Source: DASYUM01 sp036001225
GTDB lineage: Bacteria > Methylomirabilota > Methylomirabilia > Rokubacteriales > DASRDR01
Reading direction: 5' to 3'
DNA length: 45,352 nucleotides
NCBI GenBank assembly: GCA_036001225.1
Contig: DASYUM010000246.1
Location: 1-45,352, forward strand
Part shown: positions 30,659 to 40,361 of the stretch, in pieces
How the letters are laid out: each line of letters begins with the position of its first letter
How positions within the stretch are numbered: position 1 is the first letter of the stretch
The notes under the pieces: model-generated
What the model saw: the letters and a program-made list of their open reading frames with translations, nothing else
Told to the model about the DNA's origin: nothing
The model's database searches: none
Made by a program: the position numbers and the translations under genes

Positions 30659-32173
30659 GTGAGGCGCTGGGTCCTCGCGGTCGGCCTCTCGCTCGTGGGC
30701 GTGACGGCGGCCGCCGCGCCTCGCGGCACGCTGACCATCGGCATCCCGCCCGACGTCCACACCCTCGACCCCACCATGACCCCCGAGGTGAACGCCGAGA
30801 ACGTGGCGGCCATGATCATGGAGCCGCTTCTCTACCTCGACCCCCAGGGCCGCCTCCAGCCGCTCCTGGCCGAGTCCTGGCAGGTGCTCGACCCGACGAC
30901 CTACCTCTTCCGCCTCCGTCGCGGGGTGACCTTCCACGACGGCGAGCCCTTCACCGGCCGCGCGGTCGAGTTCAGCTGGCGCCGGAGCCAGGAGCCCCAC
31001 CGCGCGAACCGGGAGCCGTTCGCGCCGGTGGCGCGGATGGAGCACCTCGACGACCACACGATCCGGATCGTGACCGGGGGCCCGGACCCGATCTTCCTCA
31101 AGAAGATGGCCAACGTCTCGGCGGCGATCTTCCCGCCGCGATACGCCGCCGAGCGGGGAGACGAGGCCGCCGCCCAGCGCCCGGTGGGCACCGGGCCGTT
31201 CGTGTTCGGGGAATGGGTGCGGGGCGATCACGTCACCGTCCGCGCCAACCCGCGCTACTACCGGCCGGGCGTGCCCCGGCTCGCGACGCTCGTCTGGCGG
31301 ACGATTCCCGAGAGCGACGCGCGGGTCGCGGCCCTCCAGACCGGCCAGATCGACCTCGCCCTCCGCATCCCGGCCCACCGCGTCCCCGGGCTCGAGCGCG
31401 ATCCGCGCGTCAAGGTGACGAGCGCCCTGTCCACCCGCACCTTCTACGTCGCGTTCAACAACGTGACGACCGGCCGCGGCACCCCGGTCATGGACCGCCG
31501 GGTCCGGCTGGCGATGAACCTCGGCGTGGACGTCCAGGCGATCATCAAGGCGCTCTTCCAGGGCCAGGCCGAGCGGGTGAACAGCTTCATCGGCAACGTC
31601 CAGTTCGGCCACGACCCCACGCTGCCCCCGCTGCCCTACGACCCGGCGCGGGCCAAGGCGTTGCTGGCCGAGGCCGGCTATCCGAGCGGCTTTCCGATCG
31701 GGATGGCCTGTCCGAGCGGCGCCTACGTCGCCGACCGGGAGGCCTGTCAGGCCATCGCCGGGTACCTCGATCGGCTCGGGATCCGCGTGGATCTCCAGCT
31801 CATGGAGCCCAACCGCTACTGGGACCTCGAGGCCAACCGCCAGCTGCCGCCGCTCTTTTTCGACGGGATGGGCGATCGCTTCCAGGACCCCGACGTCCAG
31901 CTCAAGGGGGCGCTGACGCCGGAGTCGCGCTGGACAGCCTTCGAGGACAAGGCACTGACCGAGCTGATCACGGCGGCGGGGAGCACGCTCGACGCCGAGC
32001 GGCGGCGACGCCTCTATGCCCGGGTGGCCCGCCAGATGCAGGCCGACCCCCCGTTCCTCTTCCTCTGGCAGGTGCGGAACTTCGAGGCGCTGCGCCAGCG
32101 CGTCCGGGGCTACGCCGCGCGGCCCAACGAGTCGCTGGGCCACCTGCCCTTCGACGTCGCGGTGTCGGACTGA
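30659..32173 (+). CDS. peptide-type ABC transporter substrate-binding protein
   Basis: A 504-residue family 5 solute-binding protein. A Sec signal (RRWVLAVGLSLVGVTAAAAP) leads to GTLTIGIPPDVHTLDPTMTP. Internal family motifs are YLFRLRRGVTFHDGEPFTGR, PVGTGPFVF and the MDRRVRLAMNLGVD helix. There is no lipobox, so it is periplasmic and soluble. The ligand may be a peptide, nickel-chelate or other compound. GTG start 26 bases after the permease; the second permease follows. Confidence 0.92.
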   Translation: MRRWVLAVGLSLVGVTAAAAPRGTLTIGIPPDVHTLDPTMTPEVNAENVAAMIMEPLLYLDPQGRLQPLLAESWQVLDPTTYLFRLRRGVTFHDGEPFTGRAVEFSWRRSQEPHRANREPFAPVARMEHLDDHTIRIVTGGPDPIFLKKMANVSAAIFPPRYAAERGDEAAAQRPVGTGPFVFGEWVRGDHVTVRANPRYYRPGVPRLATLVWRTIPESDARVAALQTGQIDLALRIPAHRVPGLERDPRVKVTSALSTRTFYVAFNNVTTGRGTPVMDRRVRLAMNLGVDVQAIIKALFQGQAERVNSFIGNVQFGHDPTLPPLPYDPARAKALLAEAGYPSGFPIGMACPSGAYVADREACQAIAGYLDRLGIRVDLQLMEPNRYWDLEANRQLPPLFFDGMGDRFQDPDVQLKGALTPESRWTAFEDKALTELITAAGSTLDAERRRRLYARVARQMQADPPFLFLWQVRNFEALRQRVRGYAARPNESLGHLPFDVAVSD

Positions 32174-32219
32174 CGTGGCGAGTCCGCCGGCGCCGGTCTC
32201 CACCAGGCGGCCCCGTCGC

Positions 32220-33020
32220 ATGAGCCTGCGCCTGGCCGCCGGGGCGGGGCTGGTGACGGCCCTGATCCTCCTGGCGGCGCTGGCCCCGCTCGTCGCGCCA
32301 CACCCGCCGAACCTCCAGGACCTCGCCAAGAGCCAGCAGCCTCCGGCCTGGGTCCGGGGTGGAGCCTGGGCCAACCCGCTCGGCACCGACCACCTCGGGC
32401 GCGACGTCCTCTCCCGCATCATCTACGGGTCGCGCGTCTCGCTGATCGTGGGCGCGGGCGGCGTGGCGCTCGCGCTCACCCTCGGCGTGGTCGTCGGCTT
32501 GTTCGCCGGCTACGCCCGCGGCTGGGTGGACGACGTGGCCATGCGGCTGGCCGATGTCCAGCTCAGCCTGCCCTACCTGCTCTTCGTGGTGGCGATCGTC
32601 GGGGTGCTGGGACCGAGCCTCCGCAACGTCGTCCTCGTCTTCGGGGTCGCCGATTTCCCGCTCTTCGCCCGGATGGCGCGCGGCGAGACGCTGCGTCTTC
32701 GCAGTGCCCCGTTCGTGGAGGCCGCGGTGGCGAGCGGGGCCTCCGAGGCGCGGATCCTGCTCCGCCACCTCCTACCCAACATGGCGGCGGTGCTGGTCGT
32801 GGTCGCGGCCTTCGAAATGGCGGCGATGATCCTCTACGAGGCGGGGGTGGGCTTCCTCGGACTGTCGGTGCCGCCGATGGTCCCGAGCTGGGGGAACATG
32901 CTGGCCGACGGCCGCAGCTACCTGACGACGTCGTGGTGGATCGCGACGTTCCCGGGGCTCGCCATCCTGGCCGCCACGCTGGGCATCAACCTGGTCGGGG
33001 ACGCGCTGCGTCAGCTCTGA
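32220..33020 (+). CDS. peptide/nickel-type ABC transporter permease (DppC family)
   Basis: A 266-residue DppC-type permease. The first helix RLAAGAGLVTALILLAALAP is followed by the family motif NPLGTDHLGRDVLSRIIYGS, and the EAA loop is FVEAAVASGASEARILLRHL. The ATG is chosen; an in-frame GTG at 32175 would add 15 residues (SPPAPVSTRRPRR) and is also possible. It follows the binding protein by 46 bases. A hairpin ends the operon. Confidence 0.92.
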   Translation: MSLRLAAGAGLVTALILLAALAPLVAPHPPNLQDLAKSQQPPAWVRGGAWANPLGTDHLGRDVLSRIIYGSRVSLIVGAGGVALALTLGVVVGLFAGYARGWVDDVAMRLADVQLSLPYLLFVVAIVGVLGPSLRNVVLVFGVADFPLFARMARGETLRLRSAPFVEAAVASGASEARILLRHLLPNMAAVLVVVAAFEMAAMILYEAGVGFLGLSVPPMVPSWGNMLADGRSYLTTSWWIATFPGLAILAATLGINLVGDALRQL

Positions 33021-33032
33021 CGCGGACGAGGC

Positions 33033-33052
33033 GGCGATCCTGGATGATCGCC
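33033..33052 (+). terminator. hairpin after the ABC operon
   Basis: GGCGATC and GATCGCC form a 7-bp stem with a six-base loop, 12 bases after the permease stop. No T run follows, so it may be weak or act in RNA stability. Confidence 0.45.
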
Positions 33053-33153
33053 CCCGCCGGCGGGAACGACCCACACCTCAACTGCCGTGTCACCCCAATG
33101 AACGAGGATGGTCCGCTGGCTCCGAACGGCCTCGCCATCGTAGGGTCAAGCGC

Positions 33154-35583
33154 GTGACTCCCCCGGCTCCGCTCCACCGTCTCGTCGAGGCCCCGCCGGC
33201 AGCAGCCTCCGGGCCGGAGGCCAGCTCGAGGGGCGTGCGGAGACGAGCACCGAGTGCATGGCACCTCAGCATCCTTGGCTTCACCCTCGCCTGTGTGCTG
33301 GTCGCGGTCATCGGCTGGGTGTCCTACCGGCGTCTGGTCGAACTGCACGAAGCTGCCTCGTTGGTCGAGCACACCCTGAGAGTCGGCAACACGGCGGCTG
33401 TCCTGCTGTCGCTGCTCACGGACGCCGAAACGGGACAGCGCGGGCTTCTCATCACCGGCGACACGTCCTATCTTCAGCCTTACGAGGCGGCGCTGGCTTC
33501 GATTCCGAAGTACCTCCAGCAGCTCCGCCAGCTGACAAGCGACAATCGGAGGCAGCAGGAGAATCTGGCCGCTCTCGACGGGCTGATCCGGCAGAAATTG
33601 GACGAGCTGAAGGCGACCCTCGGTGCCTACCGGGGTGGAGACCCAGCAGCGGCGGCTCGCATCGTCCTCGGCGGCAAAGGCAAGCGGGAGATGGACACGA
33701 TTCGTGCCCTCATTGCGACCATCGGCGCCGCAGAGGAACGGCTTCTCTCGGAGCGCACCGCACTCGAGGAGCGAAACGCCCGGGCGGCGACGTATACGAC
33801 CATCGGGGGTCTCGGGCTCGCGCTGATGCTCCTCGCCGCCGCCACGGTTCTCTTGAGCATGGCAGTTCGCGAGCGTGACCGCGAGAAGGCCGTTCGGACG
33901 ACGGCCCAGGAAGTGGCGGCAGCCGTCAGCGAGTCTGAGGCTCGGCTGAGGGTCACGCTCGCGAGCATCGGTGACGCGATCATCGCCACGGATGACGACG
34001 GCCGCGTGACACTGATGAATGGCGTGGCGGAGACGTTGACGGGGTGGACCCGAGTAGATGCGATCGGTAGGCCGCTGCGAGACGTGTTGGTGATCGTGAA
34101 CGAAGAGACTCGTCAGCCCGTCGAGAACCCGGTCAGTAGGGTTCTCCGCGAGGGCAAGATCACCGGGCTGGCGAATCACACGGTGCTGATCTCGAAGGCT
34201 GGCCGCGAGATCCCCATCGACGACAGCGCCGCGCCAATCCGGGCCTCGGATGACAGGCTGGTGGGCGCCGTGATGGTCTTTCGCGACGTCACCGGCCGAC
34301 GGCACGCCGAGCGCGAACGCGCCGCGCTGCTTGAACAGGAACGCGTCGCGCGGGCCGAGGCCGAGCGAGCGACCCGGATGCTTCAGCATGTACACCGTGT
34401 CACGGAGATGGCGTTCACCACGGTGTCGACCGACGGCCTCATGCGGGAGCTGCTGGCCGGCGTCCGGACCGCGCTCGCGACGGACACCGCGACGATTCTG
34501 TTGTTCACGGAGGACGGCCGTCACCTGATCCCGGTCTCTTCGGACGGGTTGCGGGAGTTGGTGGCGGAGGAGATGCGGATCCCGCGGGGACGGGGAGTCG
34601 CGGGACGTATCGCCTCGAGCGAAGCCGGTATGATCTTCGACGACCTGGCCGAGGCCGAAGTGCTGAGCCCGTTCCTGCGAGACCGGGTCAAGTCGCTCAT
34701 CGGCGCCCCCCTGAGAGTGGGCGACCGGGTCATCGGCGCGATCCACGTCGGCTCATCGGCACCCCGCCAGTTCACCGAGGATGATCTTGGCCTGCTGCGG
34801 CTGGTTGCCGACCGGGTCGCTGTCGCTATCGAGCGCGCGCGGCTCCATGAAGCCGAGCACGCGGCCAGGCGCGAGGCGGAGGCCGCGAACCGAACCAAGG
34901 ACCAATTCCTCGCCATGCTCTCGCATGAGCTTCGTTCCCCTCTGAACGCCATCGTCGGCTGGGTAAATGTCTTCCGCGCGCGGAAGGGTGAGCCCGACGC
35001 CGCCCGCGGCGCGGCAGAGGTGATTGAGCGCAACAGCCGGCTGCTGATCAAACTGGTCGATGATCTGTTAGACGTGTCTCGGATCGTGGCCGGCCGGCTC
35101 GAGATGAGACCTGAACGTGTCGAGGTCGTGCCTCTCGTGCAGGAGATCCTCGAGACGATGCGACCGGCTGCGGCGGCGAAGCACGTCGCGGTGGAATCCG
35201 TCGTCGATGCGTCATCGGGGGCCGTATGGGGAGACCCGGCTCGGCTGCACCAGACGGTCGGGAACTTGGTTGCCAACGCGATCAAGTTCACCCCCGCCGG
35301 AGGTATGGTCGAGGTGAGGGTGCAGGGCGGCGAGTCCCACGTCCAGATCACGGTGAGCGACACCGGCCAGGGGATCACGCCCGAGTTCTTGCCGCACGTC
35401 TTTGAGCGATTCCGACAAGAAGACCCAGGCGCAGCTCGGACGCAGGGAGGTCTTGGCCTCGGGCTCGCCATCGTGCGCCATCTCGTGGAAGCCCACGGGG
35501 GGACGGTGGATGCGGAGAGTCCTGGTCAAGGGCAGGGGGCCCGTTTTACCGTCAGGCTTCCGATCATGAAAGACAGGAGCTAG
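33154..35583 (+). CDS. sensor histidine kinase (CHASE3-PAS-GAF-HisKA-HATPase)
   Basis: An 809-residue membrane sensor. Two helices (about 37-57 and 214-236) bracket a periplasmic CHASE3 domain with the TDAETGQRGLLITGD motif. A PAS domain (about 262-385, DAIIATDDDGRVTLMN) and a GAF domain (about 415-562) follow in the cytoplasm. The dimerisation helix has LSHELRSPLNAIVG with the phospho-acceptor His591, and the ATPase domain has the N box NLVANAIKF (Asn708) and DTGQGI. There is no receiver domain and no response regulator beside it, so it is an orphan kinase whose partner lies elsewhere. Slightly lower GC than its neighbours. Confidence 0.93.
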   Translation: MTPPAPLHRLVEAPPAAASGPEASSRGVRRRAPSAWHLSILGFTLACVLVAVIGWVSYRRLVELHEAASLVEHTLRVGNTAAVLLSLLTDAETGQRGLLITGDTSYLQPYEAALASIPKYLQQLRQLTSDNRRQQENLAALDGLIRQKLDELKATLGAYRGGDPAAAARIVLGGKGKREMDTIRALIATIGAAEERLLSERTALEERNARAATYTTIGGLGLALMLLAAATVLLSMAVRERDREKAVRTTAQEVAAAVSESEARLRVTLASIGDAIIATDDDGRVTLMNGVAETLTGWTRVDAIGRPLRDVLVIVNEETRQPVENPVSRVLREGKITGLANHTVLISKAGREIPIDDSAAPIRASDDRLVGAVMVFRDVTGRRHAERERAALLEQERVARAEAERATRMLQHVHRVTEMAFTTVSTDGLMRELLAGVRTALATDTATILLFTEDGRHLIPVSSDGLRELVAEEMRIPRGRGVAGRIASSEAGMIFDDLAEAEVLSPFLRDRVKSLIGAPLRVGDRVIGAIHVGSSAPRQFTEDDLGLLRLVADRVAVAIERARLHEAEHAARREAEAANRTKDQFLAMLSHELRSPLNAIVGWVNVFRARKGEPDAARGAAEVIERNSRLLIKLVDDLLDVSRIVAGRLEMRPERVEVVPLVQEILETMRPAAAAKHVAVESVVDASSGAVWGDPARLHQTVGNLVANAIKFTPAGGMVEVRVQGGESHVQITVSDTGQGITPEFLPHVFERFRQEDPGAARTQGGLGLGLAIVRHLVEAHGGTVDAESPGQGQGARFTVRLPIMKDRS

Positions 35584-35751
35584 AGCCCTCGAGCCGGACG
35601 CACCGCCGGGCGGCCTTGCGCCGGCGCGCGGCGGATCGTTTGGCGGCGCCCGGGCTGGCCCGTCGTCTGATCTTCACCCGCCCGAAGGTCGTCGAAGGGT
35701 GGTCTACGGCCCCTTCCCCGGCCCGCGGTTCTGTGCGATTCTCGGGGGCGC

Positions 35752-37254
35752 ATGCGCTACGGCTTCGTGATCGACCAGACCCGGTGCATCGGCTGCCACG
35801 CCTGCACGGTCGCCTGCAAGGAGGAGAACGGAGTCCCCCTCGGCGCCTTCCGCACCTGGGTCAAGTACATCGAGAAGGGCGAGTTCCCCCACACCCGGCG
35901 CTACTTCGCCGTCCTCCGCTGTAACCACTGCGACTCCGCCCCCTGCGTCACCATCTGCCCGACCGTCGCCCTCTACCGGCGGCGGGATGGCATCGTGGAC
36001 TTCGACCGTGACCGCTGCATCGGCTGCAAGTCGTGCCTGCAGGCCTGCCCCTACGACGCGCTCTACATCGATCCCGCGACCCACACGGCGGCGAAGTGCC
36101 ACTTCTGTGCCCACCGCGTGGAGCGGGGGCTGGAGCCGGCCTGCGTCATCGTGTGCCCCGAGCGGGCCATCCTGGCCGGCGACCTCGACGATCCCGCCAG
36201 CGAGGTCGCCCGGGTCGTCGCGCGCGAGCAGGTCCAGGTCCGAAAGCCGGAGCAGGGGACACGACCGAAGCTCTTCTACGTGGGCGCCGACGCCGCCACG
36301 CTGACCCCGTCGCTCCAGCGTCCGGCCGCGGCCTCGCTGTGGGGCCAGGCCCCGCCGGCCCCGCTGTGGACCGCTGCGTCGGGCGACGGCGGCCCGCGCG
36401 TCCCCAAGGCGGTGGACGCCCTCGGCCGCACGGTCTACGACGTGCCCCACGAGCCGCGGCCGTGGGGCTGGCGAGTGTCGGCCTACCTGTGGACGAAGTC
36501 CGTCGCCGCCGGCGCCGCGCTGCTCGCCGCGCTCGGCGGCCTCCTCGGCTGGACGCCGGCCGGCGGCGCGGCGCTGCCGCTGCTGGCCCTCGTCTTCCTT
36601 CTCGCCACGACGGTCCTGCTGATCGCCGACCTGAAGCGCCCGGACCGCTTCTTCTACATCCTCCTCAAGCCCAACCCGCGCTCGTGGCTCGTCTGGGGCG
36701 CCTGGATCCTGCTCGCCTTCGGGGTGGTAGCCACGCTCTGGCTTCTGGCCGGCCTGGCCGGCCGCCCGGGCCTGCTGGCGCTTCTCGCCGTCCCGCTCGT
36801 CGCGCTCGCCCTGGCGGCGGCCGGCTACAGCGCCTTCCTCTTCGCCCAGGCCGAAGGCCGCGACTTCTGGCAGAGCCCGCTCGTGCTGCCCCAGCTCCTG
36901 GTCGGCGCCGTCCTCGCGGGCGCCGCGGTGGCGCTGCTGGCCCACGGGCCGTTGGCCGGGCTCCGCGGCCTGCTCATCGCGGCGCTCGGCGTGAACCTGC
37001 TGCTCGTCCTCGCCGAGCTCTACACGCCGCACACCAACCTCGACGCGGGGGCGGCGGCCCGCGTCGTCACCCAGGGGCCCGGCCGGGCGGCCTTCTGGGG
37101 TGGCGTGGTGGTCGGCGGCACGCTCGTCCCGGCGCTGCTCCTGCTGGCCGCGTCGCCGGCGCCGGCCGCGGTGGCCAGCCTGCTCGCCCTCGCCGGCCTC
37201 TACTGCTGGGAGGAGTGCTGGGTGCGGGCGGGGCAAGCGGTCCCGCTGTCCTGA
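35752..37254 (+). CDS. fused NrfC-type iron-sulfur and NrfD-type membrane subunit
   Basis: A 500-residue fusion. The N-terminal 140 residues carry four Cys clusters (12/15/18/22, 57/60/65/69, 89/92/95/99, 116/119/131/135), as in NrfC/PsrB-type electron-transfer subunits with four Fe-S clusters. From about residue 225 an NrfD/PsrC-type domain with some eight helices begins (LWTKSVAAGAALLAALGG; later the DLKRPDRFFYILLKPNPRSW loop, typical of quinone-interacting subunits). It links the quinone pool to the molybdopterin enzyme directly downstream. There is no signal peptide, so the Fe-S domain should face the cytoplasm. Confidence 0.92.
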   Translation: MRYGFVIDQTRCIGCHACTVACKEENGVPLGAFRTWVKYIEKGEFPHTRRYFAVLRCNHCDSAPCVTICPTVALYRRRDGIVDFDRDRCIGCKSCLQACPYDALYIDPATHTAAKCHFCAHRVERGLEPACVIVCPERAILAGDLDDPASEVARVVAREQVQVRKPEQGTRPKLFYVGADAATLTPSLQRPAAASLWGQAPPAPLWTAASGDGGPRVPKAVDALGRTVYDVPHEPRPWGWRVSAYLWTKSVAAGAALLAALGGLLGWTPAGGAALPLLALVFLLATTVLLIADLKRPDRFFYILLKPNPRSWLVWGAWILLAFGVVATLWLLAGLAGRPGLLALLAVPLVALALAAAGYSAFLFAQAEGRDFWQSPLVLPQLLVGAVLAGAAVALLAHGPLAGLRGLLIAALGVNLLLVLAELYTPHTNLDAGAAARVVTQGPGRAAFWGGVVVGGTLVPALLLLAASPAPAAVASLLALAGLYCWEECWVRAGQAVPLS

Positions 37255-37265
37255 GAGGAGACCGG

Positions 37266-40088
37266 ATGCCTGTCCCCGAGCCGCTCCACCCCGTCGCTCG
37301 CGAGCTGGCGCCGCCCGCCGATGGCCTGCAGAGCTATCCGCCGGTGGCGCGCTGGGACGACTGGGAAGAGTACGACGCGCTGGCGTGGCCGAAGAAGGTC
37401 TCCCGCCGGTACCGGCTGATCCCCACCATCTGCTTCAACTGCGAGGCGGCCTGCGGGCTGCTCGCCTACGTGGATCGCGAACGGCTGAAGATCCAGAAGT
37501 TCGAGGGGAACCCCGCGCACCCGGGCAGCCGTGGCCGCAACTGCGCGAAGGGACCGGCCACCCTGAACCAGGTCGAGGACCCCGAGCGGATCCGCTACCC
37601 GCTCCGGCGCGTCGGCCGGCGGGGAGGCGGCCAGTGGCAGCGCGTCTCGTGGAGCGACGTCCTCGACGACATCGCGGGCCGGGTGCGCCGGGCCTTGATC
37701 GAGGGCCGCCGGAACGAGCTGATGTACCACGTGGGCCGTCCCGGACACGAGCTGGTCTACCACCAGCGGATCCTCCACGCCTGGGGGATCGACGGCCACA
37801 ACTCCCACACCAACGTTTGCTCGGCCTCGGCCCGCGCCGGCTACGCGTTCTGGCACGGCTACGATCGCCCGTCGCCCGACCACGCGAACGCCCGCTTCAT
37901 CCTCCTCTTCTCCTCGCACCTGGAGACGGGCCACTACTTCAACCCCCACGCCCAGCGGATCATCGAGGCCAAGAAGCGGGGAGCCCGCGTCTGTGTGGTG
38001 GACACGCGTCTCAGCAACACCGCCTCGATGGCGGACTGGTGGCTCTCGCCGTGGCCAGGGACGGAGGCCGCCCTGCTCCTCGCCATGTGCCAGGTGATCA
38101 TCCGCGAACGCCGCTACGACCGCGAGTTCCTGCGCCGGTGGGTGAACTGGGCCGAGTACCTCCGCGACGAGCACCCGGACCGACCTCCCACCTTCGAGAC
38201 CTTCGAGGCGCTGCTCCCCGACCTTTACGCCGAGTACACGCCCGAGTTCGCCGAGCGCGAGTCGGGCGTTTCCGCGGCCGCCCTCGTCGAGGTCGCCCGG
38301 GAGATCGCCCGGGCCGGGGCCGCCGTCGCGACCCACGTGTGGCGGAACGCCGCCGCCGGCAACCTGGGCGGCTGGCAGGTCGCGCGCGCGCTCGAGTGGC
38401 TGGTGGTGCTGGTGGGCGCGGTGGCGACCCCGGGCGGGACGGCGCCCAGCTTCTACCACAAGGTCATCCCGGCGCCGCCCCTCATGCCGCCGCCGGCCAA
38501 GGTGTGGAGCGAGCTGCTCTACCCGCGCGAGTACCCCCTCGCGTTCTTCGAGATGAGCTTCCTCCTCCCGCATTTCCTCAGGGAAGGGCGCGGGAAGCTC
38601 GAGGTGTACTTCACGCGCGTCTACAACCCGGTGTGGACGAATCCCGACGGGCTGTCCTGGCTGGAGATGCTGACCGACGAGACGAAGGTCGGCCTCCACG
38701 TCTGTCTCACGCCGATCTGGAGCGAAACCGCCTGGTTCGCCGACTACGTGCTGCCGATGGGCCACGCCTCCGAGCGCCACGACCTCATGAGCCAGGAGAC
38801 CCACGCCGCCCGCTGGATCGGCTTCCGCCAGCCCGTCCTCCGGGTGGCGCTCGAGCGCGAGGGCCAGCGCTTCGCCACCACCTGGGAAGCGCACGCCGCC
38901 GCCGGCCTCGGTGAGGTCTGGGAGGAGGACGAGTTCTGGATCGAGCTGTCCTGGCGGGTGGATCCCGACGGCAGCCTCGGCGTCCGCCGCTACTTCGAGT
39001 CGCCCTACCGGCCCGGCGAGAAGCTGACCGTCGACGACTTCTATCGCTGGATCTTCGAGCACTCGGTCCCCGGGCTGCCGGAAGCGGCGGCCCAGGAGGA
39101 GCTGACGCCGCTCGCCTACATGCGGAAGTACGGCGCGTTCCTCGTCGAGGACGGCGTCTACCGGACCCACGAGAAGGCGCTGTCGGCGGCCGACCGGGAG
39201 GGGGCGATCGTGGACCCGGTGACCGGGGTGCTCGTCAAGGGCGGCGCCGCCATCGGGGTGGACGTGGACGGGCAGGCGATGGTCGGCTTCCCCACGCCGT
39301 CGCGGCGGCTCGAGTTCTACTCGCGCACCCTCAAGGAGTGGAAGTGGCCGGAGTACGCGCTGCCCGGCTACATCCGGAGCCACGTCCACTGGTCACAGCT
39401 CGACCGCGCCCGGAACGAGTTCCTGCTGCTGCCGACCTTCCGGCTGCCGACCCTGATCCACACCCGGTCGGGGAACGCCAAGTGGCTCTACGAGATCTCG
39501 CACTCGAACCCGCTCTGGCTCCACCCCCGGGACGCCGAGCGGCTGGGCGTCGGGACCAACGACCTCCTCAAGGTGCACACCGAGATCGGCTCCTTCGTGG
39601 ACAAGGCGTGGGTGACCGAGTCGATCCGGCCCGGGATCATCGCCTGCTCCCACCACCTGGGCCGCTGGCGCCTGGCCGAGGAGACCGGCGGCGACCGCTG
39701 GTCCACCGCGCTGGTGGATTTGAAGACCGACGGCCCCGGCCGCTGGCGGATGCGGACGATCCACGGGATCCGCCCGTTCCCGAGCGAGGACCCCGACTCG
39801 GGGCGGATCTTCTGGGAGGACGCCGGCGTCCACCAGAACCTGACCTTCCCGGTCCAGCCGGACCCGGTGAGCGGCCAGCACTGCTGGCACCAGAAGGTCC
39901 GCGTCGAGCGGGCCGGCACCGACGACCGCTACGGCGACATCCTGGTGGACACCGGCAAGGCCCACGACGTCTACCGGCGCTGGCTCAACCTCACGCGCCC
40001 GGCCCCGGGGCCGGGGGGCCTGCGCCGCCCGCTCTGGCTCCCCCGCGCCTACAAGCCCGACCCGTCGAGCTACCGCCTGGAGCCCTGA
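37266..40088 (+). CDS. molybdopterin oxidoreductase catalytic subunit
   Basis: A 940-residue enzyme of the DMSO-reductase family. The Fe4S4 motif is CFNCEAACG with Cys56, Cys59, Cys63, and Cys93 in RGRNCAKG. The likely Mo ligand is Cys185 in SHTNVCSASAR, so the enzyme is Cys- rather than Sec-type. The C-terminal dinucleotide-binding domain includes HSNPLWLHPRDAERLGVG. It resembles polysulfide/thiosulfate/tetrathionate reductase-like and Actb/ActB-like proteins; substrate unclear. It lacks the twin-arginine signal usual for PsrA/PhsA, matching the signal-less Fe-S partner, so the complex probably works on the cytoplasmic side. It lies 11 bases after the fused subunit gene. Confidence 0.9.
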   Translation: MPVPEPLHPVARELAPPADGLQSYPPVARWDDWEEYDALAWPKKVSRRYRLIPTICFNCEAACGLLAYVDRERLKIQKFEGNPAHPGSRGRNCAKGPATLNQVEDPERIRYPLRRVGRRGGGQWQRVSWSDVLDDIAGRVRRALIEGRRNELMYHVGRPGHELVYHQRILHAWGIDGHNSHTNVCSASARAGYAFWHGYDRPSPDHANARFILLFSSHLETGHYFNPHAQRIIEAKKRGARVCVVDTRLSNTASMADWWLSPWPGTEAALLLAMCQVIIRERRYDREFLRRWVNWAEYLRDEHPDRPPTFETFEALLPDLYAEYTPEFAERESGVSAAALVEVAREIARAGAAVATHVWRNAAAGNLGGWQVARALEWLVVLVGAVATPGGTAPSFYHKVIPAPPLMPPPAKVWSELLYPREYPLAFFEMSFLLPHFLREGRGKLEVYFTRVYNPVWTNPDGLSWLEMLTDETKVGLHVCLTPIWSETAWFADYVLPMGHASERHDLMSQETHAARWIGFRQPVLRVALEREGQRFATTWEAHAAAGLGEVWEEDEFWIELSWRVDPDGSLGVRRYFESPYRPGEKLTVDDFYRWIFEHSVPGLPEAAAQEELTPLAYMRKYGAFLVEDGVYRTHEKALSAADREGAIVDPVTGVLVKGGAAIGVDVDGQAMVGFPTPSRRLEFYSRTLKEWKWPEYALPGYIRSHVHWSQLDRARNEFLLLPTFRLPTLIHTRSGNAKWLYEISHSNPLWLHPRDAERLGVGTNDLLKVHTEIGSFVDKAWVTESIRPGIIACSHHLGRWRLAEETGGDRWSTALVDLKTDGPGRWRMRTIHGIRPFPSEDPDSGRIFWEDAGVHQNLTFPVQPDPVSGQHCWHQKVRVERAGTDDRYGDILVDTGKAHDVYRRWLNLTRPAPGPGGLRRPLWLPRAYKPDPSSYRLEP

Positions 40089-40118
40089 GACGAGCCAGGG
40101 CCGGGTCCCTGAGGTAGC

Positions 40119-40361
40119 TTGCCGACGCTGACCATCAGGAACGTGCCGGGTCGGCTCGTCCGCCGGCTCAAATCCCGGGCGGTCCGGCATCGCCGCAGTC
40201 TCTCCCACGAGGTCATCGCCTGCTTGGAGATGGCCACCAGGGCCGCGCCCGTTGCCCCGGAGGCGCTGCTGGCTCGCATCCGCGCCGTGCGCCGGACCCC
40301 GACCGACTTCCGGCTCACTGACCGGACGCTGGCTCGCCTCAAGGCCGAAGGACGGCCATGA
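40119..40361 (+). CDS. FitA/VapB-type ribbon-helix-helix antitoxin, toxin missing
   Basis: An 80-residue protein with the ribbon-helix-helix DNA-binding start PTLTIRNVPGRLVRRLKSRA and SLSHEVIACLE, as in FitA-like antitoxins, and a C-terminal toxin-binding tail (PTDFRLTDRTLARLKAEGRP). The TTG start is inferred. An ATG overlaps the stop (ATGA), exactly where a VapC-like PIN toxin would start, but that frame ends after 20 codons. The antitoxin is therefore an orphan. Confidence 0.8.
   Translation: MPTLTIRNVPGRLVRRLKSRAVRHRRSLSHEVIACLEMATRAAPVAPEALLARIRAVRRTPTDFRLTDRTLARLKAEGRP

Noticed and set aside
35584..35751. Short Arg-rich frames between the histidine kinase and the NrfC-NrfD fusion
   Set aside because: Low-complexity, no ribosome site and no family resemblance.
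37266..40088. The molybdopterin enzyme as a second selenoprotein
   Set aside because: The likely Mo-ligand position is encoded as Cys185 and no in-frame TGA interrupts the gene.
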